Source: Siphonodentalium dalli (Eukaryota; Mollusca; Scaphopoda; Gadilida; Siphonodentaliidae). Taken from it: a stretch of DNA of 64,000 bases. The stretch spans positions 101,639,319-101,703,318 of the forward strand of contig CP136066.1 in NCBI GenBank assembly GCA_032622095.1, written 5' to 3'. Positions 51,300-64,000 of this stretch are shown here, piece after piece (position 1 is the stretch's first letter; every line of letters begins with the position of its first letter). Both the position numbers and the translations under genes were made by a program. The notes beneath the pieces are model-generated. The model had not been told where the DNA came from, did no database searches, and was given only the letters and a program-made list of their open reading frames with translations.

Positions 51300-53584
51300 C
51301 TGGTGTACGTGAAAACGATTATCGATTTGTGATTGTGAAATTTAACACAAAAAATAAGTTGACGTTGTTCACAGAGGTTGATTTTCCAACCAGTATATTC
51401 AGTGAGAACTTTTAGAATTCTTCCAACTTTAGGGTGTATCAGGTAAGAAATTTACAACAATTGGACATCATGAGTTATAACAGTTAGAAATTTAATGTAT
51501 TAACTCCGGTCGCGGCGGGGGGGGGGGGCGGTGGGTGTAGCAAATGATGGAATCTCCCGTAATTGAGAGTTTTGTCAGGTTTAAGGGGGAGGGGGTGCAC
51601 TTGGAAGTTTCAAATATTCAAGGTGGACACCTCAAGCGGAGACCCTGTAGCCACACCCCATTCACACCCATTCAATCATTAGGCCTCAGTTCGTATACCG
51701 AGAAAACAAGATGCTAGAAATATGCGAATGTAGACAATATGGTACAATATCACAGTTCAGTGTGCATCCTACAGAGGGCCTGTACCTATCTACATTTAAT
51801 TTCCATAGAAAAGTGGCCAGAATTCAAAACACGAATGTCATGCTACAAATTTAATAGAATAAATAAATAAAATATTGAATCTCGCCATTGAATATGCCAC
51901 GGAATTTGACAGAACCGCAACAAAATACATTAGAGGTGAGAAAGACAAACAGACAGACAGATATAATCTTTTTCTATAGAGAAACAGGCGGTTTGTATGA
52001 ACTGGTTGCTGACTGCAAGATGTTCCACCGCCCTGATCAAACTAAGGCATTAGATTGTGTTTTCAACAATTTGTGTCATCATATGGATAAAAGCTTACTT
52101 AGAGACGAACACCTGGGAATCGGCATCGCTATCACCGTAAAATAGTGGTTCTATTTGTTCTATACTTATGGCAATCCTAATCCCACTGAGGTGAACAATC
52201 TTCCGCCTAATTGCTCTAAAAACATGCGGGTGTCCAGCCTCAATGGCAAAGGACAACGCAAACAGAGTTACATCCCCTGACGCACAATAAGAGGCTTATT
52301 CGTTGTAGGCGAGAGAATGATTAGCCCCCCGATTAACGACTGCTTGTGTTTCCATGCGATTTCTCGCCAAATAGACGAATCTACCTGCCAAAAGCGACCT
52401 AGTCTATTTAGCAAGCCAACGGAAGTTAAACGCAACCCCGTCTCTGTATCGTATCGAAAAAGCATGTCTTTATACACATACATGTCTTTAGATCCACGTT
52501 TTGCACCCAGACATGGCTATCAGTTCATATAATGTATTCCACTACATCTCGGAGATATTATTTGTTATAAAGCGCCGTCAGAAAATAAATTATGGTGATA
52601 ATTTGGCTTGGTCATATATATATAGCTATTAAAGATGTGTTAATATGATAATATGCAAGGCATATATAGAACGACCCCGGCATAACAGTAAGAAGACGGA
52701 CAATGCGAATGATTGTGCAAATAGTCGTGGAACTACATAGGCCTATATATACGCATGTCAGCGACGCGAATGCTTGATTAATAGTGTAGATCGTTTTGGA
52801 TGCCAGTGGACTTCGATAATTATATATGTCTTAATATAGCCTACCGGCCTTTGATAATAAAAGCCCCTATATTGTAATATATATAGTGAATGCTATATAT
52901 AGACTACAATGTACGTCGCTGCGATTAAGCGAAGACGACATGACACGTTCAGTCATGTCTGGATTCTGGCCCGCAGAGACAAATGACGTTTTGACGTCAT
53001 GACGCCGTAAATGCCTTCATTTAGCTAACAAATGAAACTGATCTAATAGGAACCTTTGCAGGACATATTCATAACAACTTACTTTTTATAAATAAATAAA
53101 TACTTCAGTTGTCCATTGCCACATATCGGAAGTTGTGAAATATTAAATTCGTTTCATTGCTGATTCCGCGATTTTGTGAAACCACTGCCGGAAGTCACGT
53201 GATTTTGTTTACGAAAAAGTTGTGTCGGTAAAAATTTCGCCTACACGGTATACTGTAAATTATATGTGACGTCACCGGTGCGTACGCCCGACGGTTACCT
53301 ATACACGGCCCGAGCTCGGCGCTAGCGCGCCGGGCGGGTTGTTATTATAATAGTGTTACTATAAGGCAAAGTGCCTCTTGCTATCCCTAAAACTCTCTTA
53401 TTCCCGTTTCTCCCATGCCTGACTCAAATTCTGTTATAAATCACCAATTCTCCGAAAACCATTATTTCCAACCCTTCGAGTCTGAACTAACCCCTCCCGT
53501 ACTTATTGGGGACGGGTCATGGGGCCAAAGGGGAGAAGACTTCATATAAGTCACCGATCTTGTTATCTGATCCTCGTTTCCACA
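51300..53584. other. Gene-free stretch
   Basis: No supported gene. It holds a G run (51517-51528) and fragments near 51380-51500 similar to 16440-16940 (GTTGATTTTCCAACCAG, TTGGAAATTT-type blocks). Confidence 0.45.
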
Positions 53585-53586
53585 TA

Positions 53587-56015
53587 ATATGATTACGTCA
53601 GTACGTATGGACAACCCAAAACACGTCCATCTATATACTGAAAAATGTATGTTTCATGGGAGTGCCTATATATACATTATGAGAATGGAGTAAAGTTGTG
53701 ACAAACACGTCCTTGTTAATTTTGGTGCCCCCTACCTGACCTGATGGTGCTTCGGTGACTTTGCACAGTAGGGGTGGTAAAGCTCGAGATTGCATGCTTG
53801 TTTGTGACTTGTGAGCTGATACACTCATGTGCCTAATCATTGTGACGGCCAATAATAGTGATAGTGGGGATTTGAGGCAGAAATTAATAATAGTGATAGC
53901 AATTTAACTCTATATACTGTATGTATCTATGCCAAATAATTTAATGATCGTTGAATTTTTTTTCCAAAATTAATAATCATGCAGCACATGCTGACAATAT
54001 TGTTAGGCATCTGAGTATATATTAACATTTAATTAATTGCCCGGGATAAATTACATGAGTGTAAGGGACGGAAAGCTAAATCAACCACAAAGTCACTTAA
54101 ATCATGCACTTTTAAGTTTGGACCTTCACGTAATCATGTACATTGAAATACATTATAAACTGATTAAGGAACAGGTATTTTATAATTTATTACCTGTACT
54201 GTTTTATTTTCATTGTTACAAACTTCCCTTTCGCAACAGCAAAAAGTTCCCATGGTTTGTACTGGTGGAATATATAATCTTGACGGGCATATGTACTAGC
54301 TAGAATAGAGATTCATGACATGATCTAAGAAAATGCTACCAGATTAACAAATTATATGACCATCTGGGATTGCCTCATGAGTCATGTATATATAGAAGGT
54401 CATGACAGTTCCACCAGCTTGGCATCGGACTTACGGTATTATATATAGCATAACCGATGATTCCAATGTGTCAAGTCGACAATAGAACATACACAAGGCT
54501 ATATCTAATAATGTTTCCACAAATAGCTATTATAGTTGTTAGTCCTGCTGACCGAGCTCCAGCTTAAATGTAGTCAATCCGATCATGAATACGCTCCTAA
54601 ATTACTAATTCTTTGGCTTCGCAGGGTTTCGAGGGTAACAAATATTTGATTCTAGTCAAGGAACCCACCCATCAAAGCTCAGAGTGATCAAATATCGATT
54701 TTTGTTATTACTCGAGATATGTAATAATATGTGGCCCAGAAATACGTGATCAAACGGAAGATCTCGTACAAAATTGCGGATGAATATGGATAACTCTAAA
54801 ATCAAGTGGTAATACGGCAAAATGTTGTGATACTTAAGTCTTAAGTGATAATACGGCCTTATTTTGTTGATAAATAAAAAGTTTTGGGAAATTTTATACC
54901 ATAGTTGACAGCGGTTAGCATTAATGATTTCGTCGCAATAAATCTATTCTGAGAACTAAAGAGTATTTTGAAGAAATGTTGTTGTTGTTGTATCTTGTTG
55001 ATATGGGACCGTCTGATCGGATTGAGTACCTTTAATGCTTAAAGTTTAAACTGAGAACACAGTGTTAGAATCATGATATATTTAATAGGTGAGAATGGTA
55101 AAATAAATCACCGTTAATGGCATTATTAACAGTTAATCACGTTTAACATGATCTGTCCATCACAGAAAACATAATTCATACCGTAGATGGAAAGTTGGAA
55201 ACTGTTCAAACATATCCTCTCACAACACTCAGTCATTCTGCAGTCTGCTGTCTATGCAGTGTGCCGAGAGCGAATGGGAGATGCTCTTCTTTTTCTTCAC
55301 TGACCAAGTTTATGGAATGACTTAGTCCACAGTGCACTTAACATTTAACAGAACAAGTCAAATCACCGTGAGTGGAGACCAGAGACCAGTGACCTTCATT
55401 TTCATATTTTTTCAGTCACAGATTCATTTTCATATTTTTTCAGTCACAGACTCATAATTAATCAGTTTCTTTTCCGACTGACTGAGTTTAATTTTCACTG
55501 TTCAACTTCAGAAGTCTGAATTGGAGGCTTTACACACAATGTATGCCCAATCGAGTGGCTTATACCCATAAAATTCAGTACGAGATTACGAGAACCACAA
55601 CTGAAGTTCGAATGGCAAGCGCCAATAACTAACTCCACTGGTCTGGTCGACGCCATTTTATGACGAAAATTACGTCATCATTTGCAACGTTGACCTAACT
55701 GAAACGGTACGGAATCTGACGAGGTTTGCCGAATGCTATGCATCTAGGTCAACTAAATCCACATTAATCATTTAATTTTGAATAAGGTTGATTTTGTTTT
55801 TCGAAGAAGAAAAATAAATTCGTTTTGTTAATTTGTCAATTCATTTTACAAGCTGGTTCGAGGTTATTCCTCAATGGCGGCCACCACTGGTCCCATAGGT
55901 CCGAATCGCCCGGATGTAAAAACATTCTTTTCAGGTTGATGAAGTATAGAAATTAGTGACATCATAACTATACTTGCGTCGCTTACGAACCGTAAAACAA
56001 CCTTTGGGTTGTGAT
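53587..56015 (+). mobile_element. Repeat C4, internally deleted copy
   Basis: Begins ATATGATTACGTCAGTACG after TA and ends AACAACCTTTGGGTTG-TGAT before TA, the same termini as C1 and C2. It is 2.4 kb including the nested B4, so well over half of the 4.1-kb interior is missing. Retained blocks include GGTGGTAAAGCTCGAGATTG and ATTGCCCGGGATAAATTACA. Confidence 0.7.
54568..55031 (+). mobile_element. TTAA element B4 nested in C4
   Basis: 464 bp, left end decayed (ATGTAGTCAATCCGATC), right end CGGATTGAGTACCT, with TTAA at 54564-54567 and 55032-55035. C1 and C2 have uninterrupted GCTCCCG-TT-ATGCTTAAGG at the same place. Confidence 0.85.
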
Positions 56016-56141
56016 TATGATATTCATGCAAAATATTCCGGCAATATCTTCTGTGCTTAACATTATGAACATGCAGTACGAATGCAGGGTTCTTGTTATC
56101 TGCGATTACATCTGCGAAATCCGCTGTGAACGGGAAAGTTT

Positions 56142-56345
56142 CACTGACCGTCCAGTAATCTAACTGATTTGATCTCCTATTAATATTTCCTAAATGATAT
56201 AGATTTCTCAAACTCAAAAGCGCCATGTTACACAAGTCAAGCAGTGCACAAGCACTAAACTTAAAATGGAATCAATCACAAACTAAAGAGTAAATTGAGT
56301 GCCCATGTTATGTATAGTATACCGTGTAAAGTGATTTATTAAAGA
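56142..56345 (+). repeat. ~200-bp direct repeat, partner at 57497-57670
   Basis: Both copies contain ACCGTCCA-TAATCTAA, ATGTTACACAAGTCAA and CTAAACTTAAAATGGAATCA-ATCACAAA. On the - strand both read LDYWTV before diverging, a hint of decayed coding sequence but not enough to name it. Confidence 0.65.
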
Positions 56346-56911
56346 TACGGGCGGCGTTGGCGGTGGGTATACTGTTAAAATATTCACCTCCGTCAAAAAC
56401 CGCCATAAACAGAAAGAATAGTAAAATATACACAGACCTTGTTCTTACACCAATCAGAAATATGGCATAAACAGTATGTTATTGTAAATGTTTTCCCCTT
56501 TGTTATGTAAACAAAGCAAAAAACGTTACGTTACCTGGCTTTTGTTTAGATCCGGATATGGTAAACATAAAGAGCGTTATTTGTTACTGTTTTCCTGATA
56601 TGGAAATAATAAAGAGCGTTTATATAAGGTATGTGTGATTAACCAATAGAATTGCGCTGTGTTATATAAACAGAAGCACAACTTCTGTAACACGAGCAGG
56701 CTCTTGTTTATATACGTACACCATCGTACGTCTTGACGACAATATACTATTTAGCGCTGATTACGTTTGGCATATGAACAAAACTATGCATATTTTAATA
56801 TTCCTTCTGTTGATGGCGATTTGAACAAATATGAATATTTCTGCCACGAACGCCGCTCGTGCCTTTAACAACTGTATCAAGACAAGGCTATTATATCCGT
56901 AGTTACACATA

Positions 56912-57123
56912 CAGTAATGCCCTAAATAATCGACTCCTTAGCCACAGCAGAATTATGGTTAATTTTTCAGGATTTAGTCGGAAATATGGCTTGTTGCCAT
57001 TCATCGGAAAGCTCTCATTGAGAGCTTTCCGATGAATGGCAACAAGCCATATTTCCGACTAAATCCTAAAAAATTCTCCATATTCTGCTGTGGTTAAGAA
57101 GTTGATTATTTAGGGCATTACTG
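56912..57123. mobile_element. Mariner-like MITE P, near-perfect 212-bp hairpin
   Basis: Starts CAGTAATGCCCTAAATAATC and ends with its complement, TA on both sides. The centre is GAGAGCTTTCC..GGAAAGCTCTC around CATT. TA flanks and short CAGT-type ends fit Tc1/mariner nonautonomous elements. Confidence 0.85.
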
Positions 57124-57496
57124 TATATATCTAATTGAGAAAAAGTTCTACCATCACTGTGAGACAATTGCAATCTGACCACACCCAAGATGTCTCCTCT
57201 GATCGTTTTGCAAAATTCACAGAAGCACAATTTATATTAAAATATTTAAAAATGTTTGGATATAATTGTATTGAATGTTCCATATATAGACAATAGGTGT
57301 TTGCTCTAAATGTTCGGATATTCTAAAGACCACGAACATGACAACTTGAGAAAATAATGGTACTTTTTTATTAACAGTGTCACTTTGGTCCATCAACGCC
57401 CTAACTAAATCAGCAGGGTCCACAAAGAACATATCATTATATACCAGGAGCATTATCTTGACTTGCGAAAGTCGTGGTGGAAGACTGAGTTTGATC

Positions 57497-57670
57497 AACC
57501 GTCCAATAATCTAATCACTTTGATCTCAATTTAAAATTTCCGAATTATATAAATTTCGCAAACGCCAAAAGCGCAATGTTACACAAGTCAAACACTAAAC
57601 TTAAAATGGAATCAATCACAAAGTAAGAGTAAATCGAGCGGACAGCGTCCATGTTATCTAGTACCTTGTA
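57497..57670 (+). repeat. Second copy of the ~200-bp direct repeat
   Basis: Diverged partner of 56142-56345, about 1.35 kb downstream in the same orientation. Confidence 0.65.
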
Positions 57671-58236
57671 AACTGATTTATTAACAATTCAGAAGTCGTT
57701 ATCTGCATTATTAGCCCGGGCACCGATGGCCACGGAGAATTAACACACGACCGAAACAATATGCTCCATGCTGCTTAACATGGAAAATCCGCTGGTAACG
57801 ATTGAGCGATAGAAATCGTCATTATAACAACGTCCCAGACAATACCGTGTAAATTGTTAAATTATTGGACAAACTTTGACCATCTGTCATTAAGGAACTC
57901 TAAACGATTGACCCAGTGAAGACGTTGACAGGGACGTAATGCAAGCGCGGCAAAGATGATACAGGTCTTTTCTGCCGACAAAAGAAATCGATTTTTCACC
58001 GATGTTAGTGGTATCGGATATCGCATGTACCGTTCAGAACATCTTTTGCTTCAATTTGAACGTTTGTTCATCTGCGAAGGCAACTGTTCGCCTGTTCGTG
58101 GAAAGGTTTGCTATTCAGCGGCCCAAAGGAAATAACATGTATAAAAACATTAACCTGTTGAGATCATATGGCGAGAAAACACCGTCCAACTCTTTAGGAA
58201 GTAAAATTATACCCAAGCTTTTCGAAGAAAAGTGGG

Positions 58237-58303
<67 letters not shown>

Positions 58304-59630
58304 CTTTCTCCATCCGTCCGTATGTCTGTGCGCGCCAACGAAAGGGGTTTATGTGGTTTGGACTTTGGTTTAAATGTGGTTTAGGACTTTTTGGGTTTAA
58401 GAGCTTAAGCCCTTAAGCCTTTTTGTTTTTTCCATATTAACTGTTGTTTTTGCGGTCTATAAATGATTCTAACACAACTTTCTAAAAACCACATTGGAAA
58501 TTTTGTATGTCCACACTGTCCTTGCATTCAAGGACAAGGATTGAGGGCTTAAGCTCATTAACCCTGGACATTCATACTAATATATCTGTAAATAATTTTT
58601 ATTTTCTCCAGTACTGAAGAGCGTGCATAAAATACATAGACGTATACACATCAAATTACTAATAACATAGTTTACAGAGATACTACATGTGGTATATATG
58701 GTATGCTAATATCAATATTCAAAGTAGCCCTTAAACCTCTTTGGTTCACTTTTTGATGCCTCGTTTAAGCACGTAAACCAATACCCACTAAAACACGCTT
58801 TCGTTTGTCCGTCCGCGCGGACATTTATCTCATCCAAGATTATGGGATCTGAATGTAATTTTGTATGGAGATTCATCATCATGACTGACTGCTTTTATTT
58901 AAAGGTGTATAAAGCTGAAGGCATGCCCGTTTGAAGAATGTAACATTGAACTAATTATTTCCAAAGTTGTCCACAAGTTCAGAAATCACCACATCTGAAA
59001 TATATAAGTAAAATGAAAATAAGCCATACCCATGCAGCGGTTGTCATATAATGCCACTGGAAGCCGCGCCTATTCGAATAACGAATTAATTAGCCACAAA
59101 TATCGCAAATTCTCAACAACGAGAAACTTTTGCAAATAATCTACCCGTTTGTTTGGTTGATATATGAGGTTTATCTTCATTTTAGCCGCTACGTCATATC
59201 ACGACATCGTCAGTTTTATGAGTGGAGGAAATACCGCGTATATAGAGAGTTTATATCACGGGGAAATCACTTCACTGCGTATATAAACCACTGGCCTCGG
59301 GCAAGCACGTGACGCACTTTACCCATATACATAATTCCAGAATGAGAATTTACGTCCCTGACATATGTTTAAAATTTCACGTAAAGACAATGAAAATTAG
59401 CAAATTTACAATCCGTTTCATAGACCCACTCTAAATCTCCCATAGTAAATGCATGCGGCTTCCAGTCACTTCTTATTGTTGTGGGGAAGATCTAGACCAT
59501 GATGCACAATTCTAGCTATATCCGTAAAAAAGTCTATTGGCAATTTATGTTGACTTCGTGTACATCACTTTCTCCATACCTGAACATTTCTGTCACTGAG
59601 TTATTTCATCCTGAAATCTATAAAGTTGCC
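57671..59630. other. Gene-free stretch
   Basis: No supported gene. Contains the TA microsatellite at 58239. A 123-codon open frame at 58002-58373 runs through that microsatellite, coding Ile-Tyr repeats, and is an artefact. Confidence 0.5.
58239..58302. repeat. (TA)n microsatellite, ~32 units
   Basis: Uninterrupted TA dinucleotides between GGGGG and TGACTTTC. Confidence 0.95.
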
Positions 59631-59631
59631 T

Positions 59632-59736
59632 AGAGCTTTCCGATGAATGGCAACAAGCCACATTTCCGACTAAATCCTGAAAAGTTACCCATAATTCTGC
59701 CGTGGTTAAGGAGTCGATTACTTAGGGCATTACTGT
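59632..59736. mobile_element. Right half of a P-type mariner-like element
   Basis: GAGCTTTCCGATGAATGGCA through GGGCATTACTG then TA matches the right arm of P; the left arm is absent. Confidence 0.7.
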
Positions 59737-60088
59737 ACATTGAATACGTGCAACATTAGGGAAATATATACATGCTCGGCCGTAGAACGAATGAATCATT
59801 GTGTGTTAAATTTTAATCCTTTCGCTCTCAAGATTGAGTTCAGATTCCACGATTTTCCGTCATCACGAGCACGCATGTTATTTGTGTGGATGTTCTCGCA
59901 TATTGATGAACGAGACGTGATCGCGAATTAACCTGGTCAGATTAGAGATTGACATTGATACTATTTTCATTGCATATGCTGGACCAATAACAATTTGAAT
60001 GAAACTTGTATCTATACTCACGTGCATGCGCCAGACACTGGACGTGTGTACCAAACACAGTCGTGTGGCGCACCTTTTCAAACTATAG

Positions 60089-60422
60089 CTGAATTGGTCA
60101 CTCTCTCCAGATTGTTGTGCATAAAGGTACCCATGCTGGCTCCCAAAATTGTGATACAGTTATACCGTTACAGTTGAAGGGGGAATTGTGATACCCAGGT
60201 TAATAAAATTTCATTTACATGACAACCAAATATTCATTTATTGCGAACAAAATAATGACAACACCCAGTACTAAAGTTTCTTAATTTATACTCAATAAAG
60301 GCTGTCACACAGTCCTTGCCGCAGTCACTTTTAAGCCGCGTTCATGTTGTGAGACTTAAACATTAAAAATTCTCACCAACCTGGGTAATTTATCACGATT
60401 TCGGGTATCTTTATCACAAAAT
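60089..60422. mobile_element. Decayed element E2
   Basis: Left end CTGAATTGGTCACTCTCTCC and internal AATTGTGATACCCAGGTTAA and CTCACCAACCTGGGTAA correspond to E1, but the 21-mer units are eroded and the right terminus is lost. Confidence 0.65.
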
Positions 60423-60432
60423 GAAAGTGTCA

Positions 60433-62330
60433 ATGACACTGTAGCTAACTTCGGAAGGAGTTAATTTTTTTGCTGAGCAACGAATAGAATGATAAAGAAG
60501 AAGGAAGGTAAAACAAATATTATGCAGCAAAGGGCTTGTGTTGTGTAGATGAAATTATTTTCATTTCAAACATTTCACCAATAAATGTGGGCTGCACGGT
60601 GTGCCAATTGATTCAAATTTGAAATACAAGATGGTGAATTTTGGAAATGATCGATGGCTCCCAATTAGAGGTCATCCCGAAGATCCATATGCAGTTTGGC
60701 GACAATTGGATGAGGGATGTGGCCTGTAGGGTGTGCCGAAGGATTCAATCATTCAAAAAGTAAAATCCAAGATGACCGCTGGCAGCCATGTTTTTCTACG
60801 AATTTCGGAAAAATCGATGGCTCTCATCTAGAAGTCACCCTAAAGATCTCTATAACATTTGGTGATGATCGGATGAGGGATGTGGTCTGTATGCTGTGCC
60901 AAAGGATTTGGTTATGCAAAGAGTAAAATCCAAGATGGCTGCCAAATTGTTAAAATTCGATGGCTCCCATCTAGAGGTGATCCTAATCATGCCCGCAAGT
61001 TTAAAAACAATTCTCCAATAAATACAGGCTGCATGCTGTGCCGATGGACTCAAATTTGAAATCCAAGATGGCTGCCGGCGGCCATGTATTTTTAATGAAT
61101 TTCGGAAATAATCGATGGCTCCCATCTAGAGGTCACCCCGGAGATCCATTTGAAGTTTGGTGGCGATCAGATGAGCGATGCCAAAGGATTTAGTCATGCA
61201 AAGAGTAAAATTCAAGATGGCTGCTGACGGCCCTGTTTTCATTGAAAATCGCTAAAATTCGATAGCTCCCATCTAGAGGTGATCCTAAATATGCACGTCC
61301 ATTTTAGAAACATTTCTCCAATAGATGTGGGCTGCAGGGTGTGCCAATGGATTCATATTTGAAATACAAAAATGGCTGCTGGCGGCCATGTTTTTTTTAA
61401 CGAATTTCGGAAAAAATCCATGGGTCACATCTAGAGGTCACCCTGAATATCCATATGCAGTTTGGCGATGATCGGATGAACCAAAGAAAATTGTTGACGG
61501 ACGACGGACACCAAGCCATGGCAATAGCTCAAGCTTGATTTTTATGAAGTTGAGCTACACAACCGAGGAACGTGACTAATTCAGTCAAACTATAGGTCAT
61601 TCAATTATATGACTGCGTGACCAATATGAATCCATAAGAAGTTTGGTGATTATCGGATGAGGGATGTGCATTGTCTGCAGAGTGCCCCAAATGATTTAGT
61701 CATACAAAGAGTAAATTCCAAGATGGCCGCTGGTGGCCATGTTTTTTAAGGAATTTTGGTCAAAAATAGGAGACTCTCATCTTGAGGTCACCCGAAGATC
61801 CATTTGATGTTTGGCGATGATCGGACGAGGGATGTGGTCTATATAGGGTGCCCCGAAGGATTTAGTCATACAAAAAGCAAGTTCTAAGAGGGCCGCTAAC
61901 CGCCATGTTTTCGAACGAATTTCGGTTAAGATAGGAGGCTCCCAACTAGAGGTCACCCCGAAGATTCATATGAAGTTTAGTGATCATCAGATGAGGGATG
62001 TGGTATGTAGGGTGTGCCAAATGATTTAGTCATGCAAAGAGTAAAATTCAAAATGGCTGCCGGTGGCCATGTTTTTCATCGAAACTTGTTCAAATTTGAT
62101 AGCTCCCATCTGGAGGTGATTCTAAACAGTTCCTGTAAAATTTTCCAGATCAATTCTCCAATTAATGCGGGCTTAGGGGTTTACCGATGAATTCAAATTT
62201 GAAATCCAAGATGGCTGATGGCGGCCATGTTATTTTTAAAACAATTTTCGGTCAAAATAGGAGGTTCCCATCGAGAGGTAAACCCGAAGATCAATATGAA
62301 GTTTGGTGACTATTGTTGATTTAAGTAAGT
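60433..62330 (-). repeat. Diverged tandem array related to 47.2-48.2 kb
   Basis: Repeated blocks AAATCCAAGATGGCTGCCGG, GGCCATGTTTTT, TCGATGGCTCCCATCTAGAG, GTCACCC-GA-GATCCAT and TGATCGGATGAGGGATGTGG. Near 61490-61560 lies the terminal motif AATTGTTGACGGACGACGGA then CCATGGCAATAGCTCAAGC, the complement of the start of the 47-kb array, after which further units follow. Confidence 0.8.
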
Positions 62331-64000
62331 TTTATCGAGGTTTTGGATCATGCAATAAATAGACCTACAAAGGCTCGGTGCAGACATAATTTACTGGACT
62401 CGTTTTATAAATTCCGCTATAAACTGGGGACTTGTTTAGATTCCTCTATATCTACAACATCAGACCTTTCAAAATTCACTGCCATACAGAACAGTATGAC
62501 ATATCTTCACGGAGTAGTGGTGAAATGTGTAGATATCCTATTGACCGTGTCTCAAAATAGAAGCGTTAGTTGCTTCAGATCACGTGATGAAACACAAGAA
62601 TGCATGGTGGTATATACTATATATAGGAACGCAATTTATCAAAGCACAAAGGAGTACCATAGACTATCTTCAATAAATCCTAAACTTGACCACAACTGCC
62701 TTCATATTATATATAGCTGTGGCAGAGACTGTGTTTATGCATGGAAATTATATTTGGTTATATTCACCATACTAAATGTTTTCTGTAACCGTTTGTACTC
62801 TTCGCCATATTGTTACACATATATCTGCTGCACACAAAACCATATAGGTAGCAAACATTGAGCAAATGGTCAACGCTGAAATAACAGTTTAAACGTTGAT
62901 CACCTAATATACGTAGCACAAGAACGTGATGGTATTGGTAAGATATTTTCAAACAACAAGATATGGAAAATTAATAGTGCGCATTACGTGGTAGCATGTT
63001 CCAGTTGTAATGTGGCGACTGAAGTAATTTGAATATAATTGTCTACTAAGAAACCGGTTTGGTAGCAGCATGATGAAAATTAGTCTTACATAAAATTTAC
63101 GATGTATCGCCTCTTTGATCTGGTGCGATGGGGTGCTAGTCCATAGAAGAGGTGACACTTTCTTTACAGTATAATAAGCATTGCGACATGTGTGTATATG
63201 GTTTATTATCACGGAGAGTGTTGAAAATTCAGGAAGTGTAACTGGTATTTATACCAGAAGGGTGTGCACTTCATTTTCGGTTTCTGCATTACATTCAATA
63301 ATTAATTATCATGCCGAACGAAACGACCTCGCGCTGTGTGCCAAAATATTACTTCGTCTGTTTGCATGCCCGAAATTATTATTTTTGGCCCGACTTTTGG
63401 ATGTATTCTAAGCAGAAACTTTAAAGATGTAAATATCATTGCCTTTGACTTGCATTGCGTCGTAGTGACATTGTACCTGTGTAGCTTTAAAGATATTTAA
63501 CAACAGACATGTATATCACCAATAGGTATGTTCACTCCTAGGTGGTTATCCAATATGTTGCTTTCGTCGTGGCATGGCTTGGAATTGCGCCCATTTTAAC
63601 AGCCATTCCATGGCAGCTGTTGTTCCATTTTCTGTCCGTGCAAATGTATGCCCGAAGGTTCAAGAACGACTAAATAAGGCTTTTATTTACCACCAACCGA
63701 GCAACCATGAAATCTGTTAAAAAAAACTTGTATCCCAAAGTTTTCTTTTTAGCAGAGACGTTGTCTCACTTGAGGAGCTCTACAAAAAAAAGCCCCCAGT
63801 TTGAGATTTTCTTGGATTTTGGATATGTTAAGTCCACAGTGCACCCCGCGTCGAATGACATCATTATCGCTTCAGTAACGATTTCTTTCGGGTTCGGCCC
63901 AGAAACTGGGTATTCGAGCATATATAAATACAACAGTGGAACTAAAGGCGTTGCTCATTATTGATCCGCGGCCGACTTAGCAGAACTTCCTAAGCAAATT
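62331..64000. other. Right flank, no gene supported
   Basis: The longest open frame (62343-62861, + strand, 172 codons) begins just after the repeat array. It is Cys- and Tyr-rich with no domain I recognise, and its start is in AT-rich sequence without a nearby splice or homology cue. I do not call it a gene. Confidence 0.5.

Noticed and set aside
58002-58373. 123-codon frame on the + strand
   Set aside because: A third of it is the TA microsatellite read as Ile-Tyr repeats.
62343-62861. 172-codon open frame on the + strand
   Set aside because: It is the longest frame outside otx, but has no recognisable domain, signal or splice context, and a frame of this size can occur by chance in 64 kb.

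Overview
This is a eukaryotic window, AT-rich and dense in transposons, and almost certainly from a marine invertebrate. The only protein-coding genes I can support are two intron-containing Otx (orthodenticle) homeobox genes in tail-to-tail orientation. The gene on the - strand (CDS 27918 to 25782, three coding exons, 290 residues) is a complete canonical Otx. The gene on the + strand (exons at 3454-3608 and 13302-13976) has the same K50 homeodomain and the same intron position, but its C-terminal half is unlike Otx. Its first coding exon is not recognised and probably lies upstream of the window. The form of the N-terminus suggests an invertebrate deuterostome, perhaps a hemichordate, but this is an inference without a database search.

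Layout: 1-3453 is upstream or intronic sequence of the divergent otx gene with short nonautonomous elements. 3609-13301 is its 9.7-kb homeodomain intron, inflated by nested insertions: two head-to-tail copies of a ~4.1-kb repeat (family C) lie inside a smaller element (family D), and three further elements (E1, B2, B3) lie inside the C copies. 13977-25781 is the gap between the two convergent genes; it holds MITE-like elements, a ~0.7-kb inverted repeat pair, a foldback element and perfect-hairpin DNA. 25782-28918 is the compact canonical otx with a probable noncoding 5' exon. 28919-64000 holds no gene I can support. It carries a four-unit tandem array split by a TTAA element, a satellite array with higher-order structure, another divergent tandem region, a third C copy, several hairpin elements and microsatellites.

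Several elements could be dated or typed by comparing filled and empty sites within the window: TTAA duplications (families B, I, K), an 8-bp duplication (family A), an 11-bp duplication (family E) and a TA duplication (family C). No rRNA, intact tRNA, CRISPR array or autonomous transposase gene was seen. Most open frames longer than 60 codons here are chance frames or lie in repeats.
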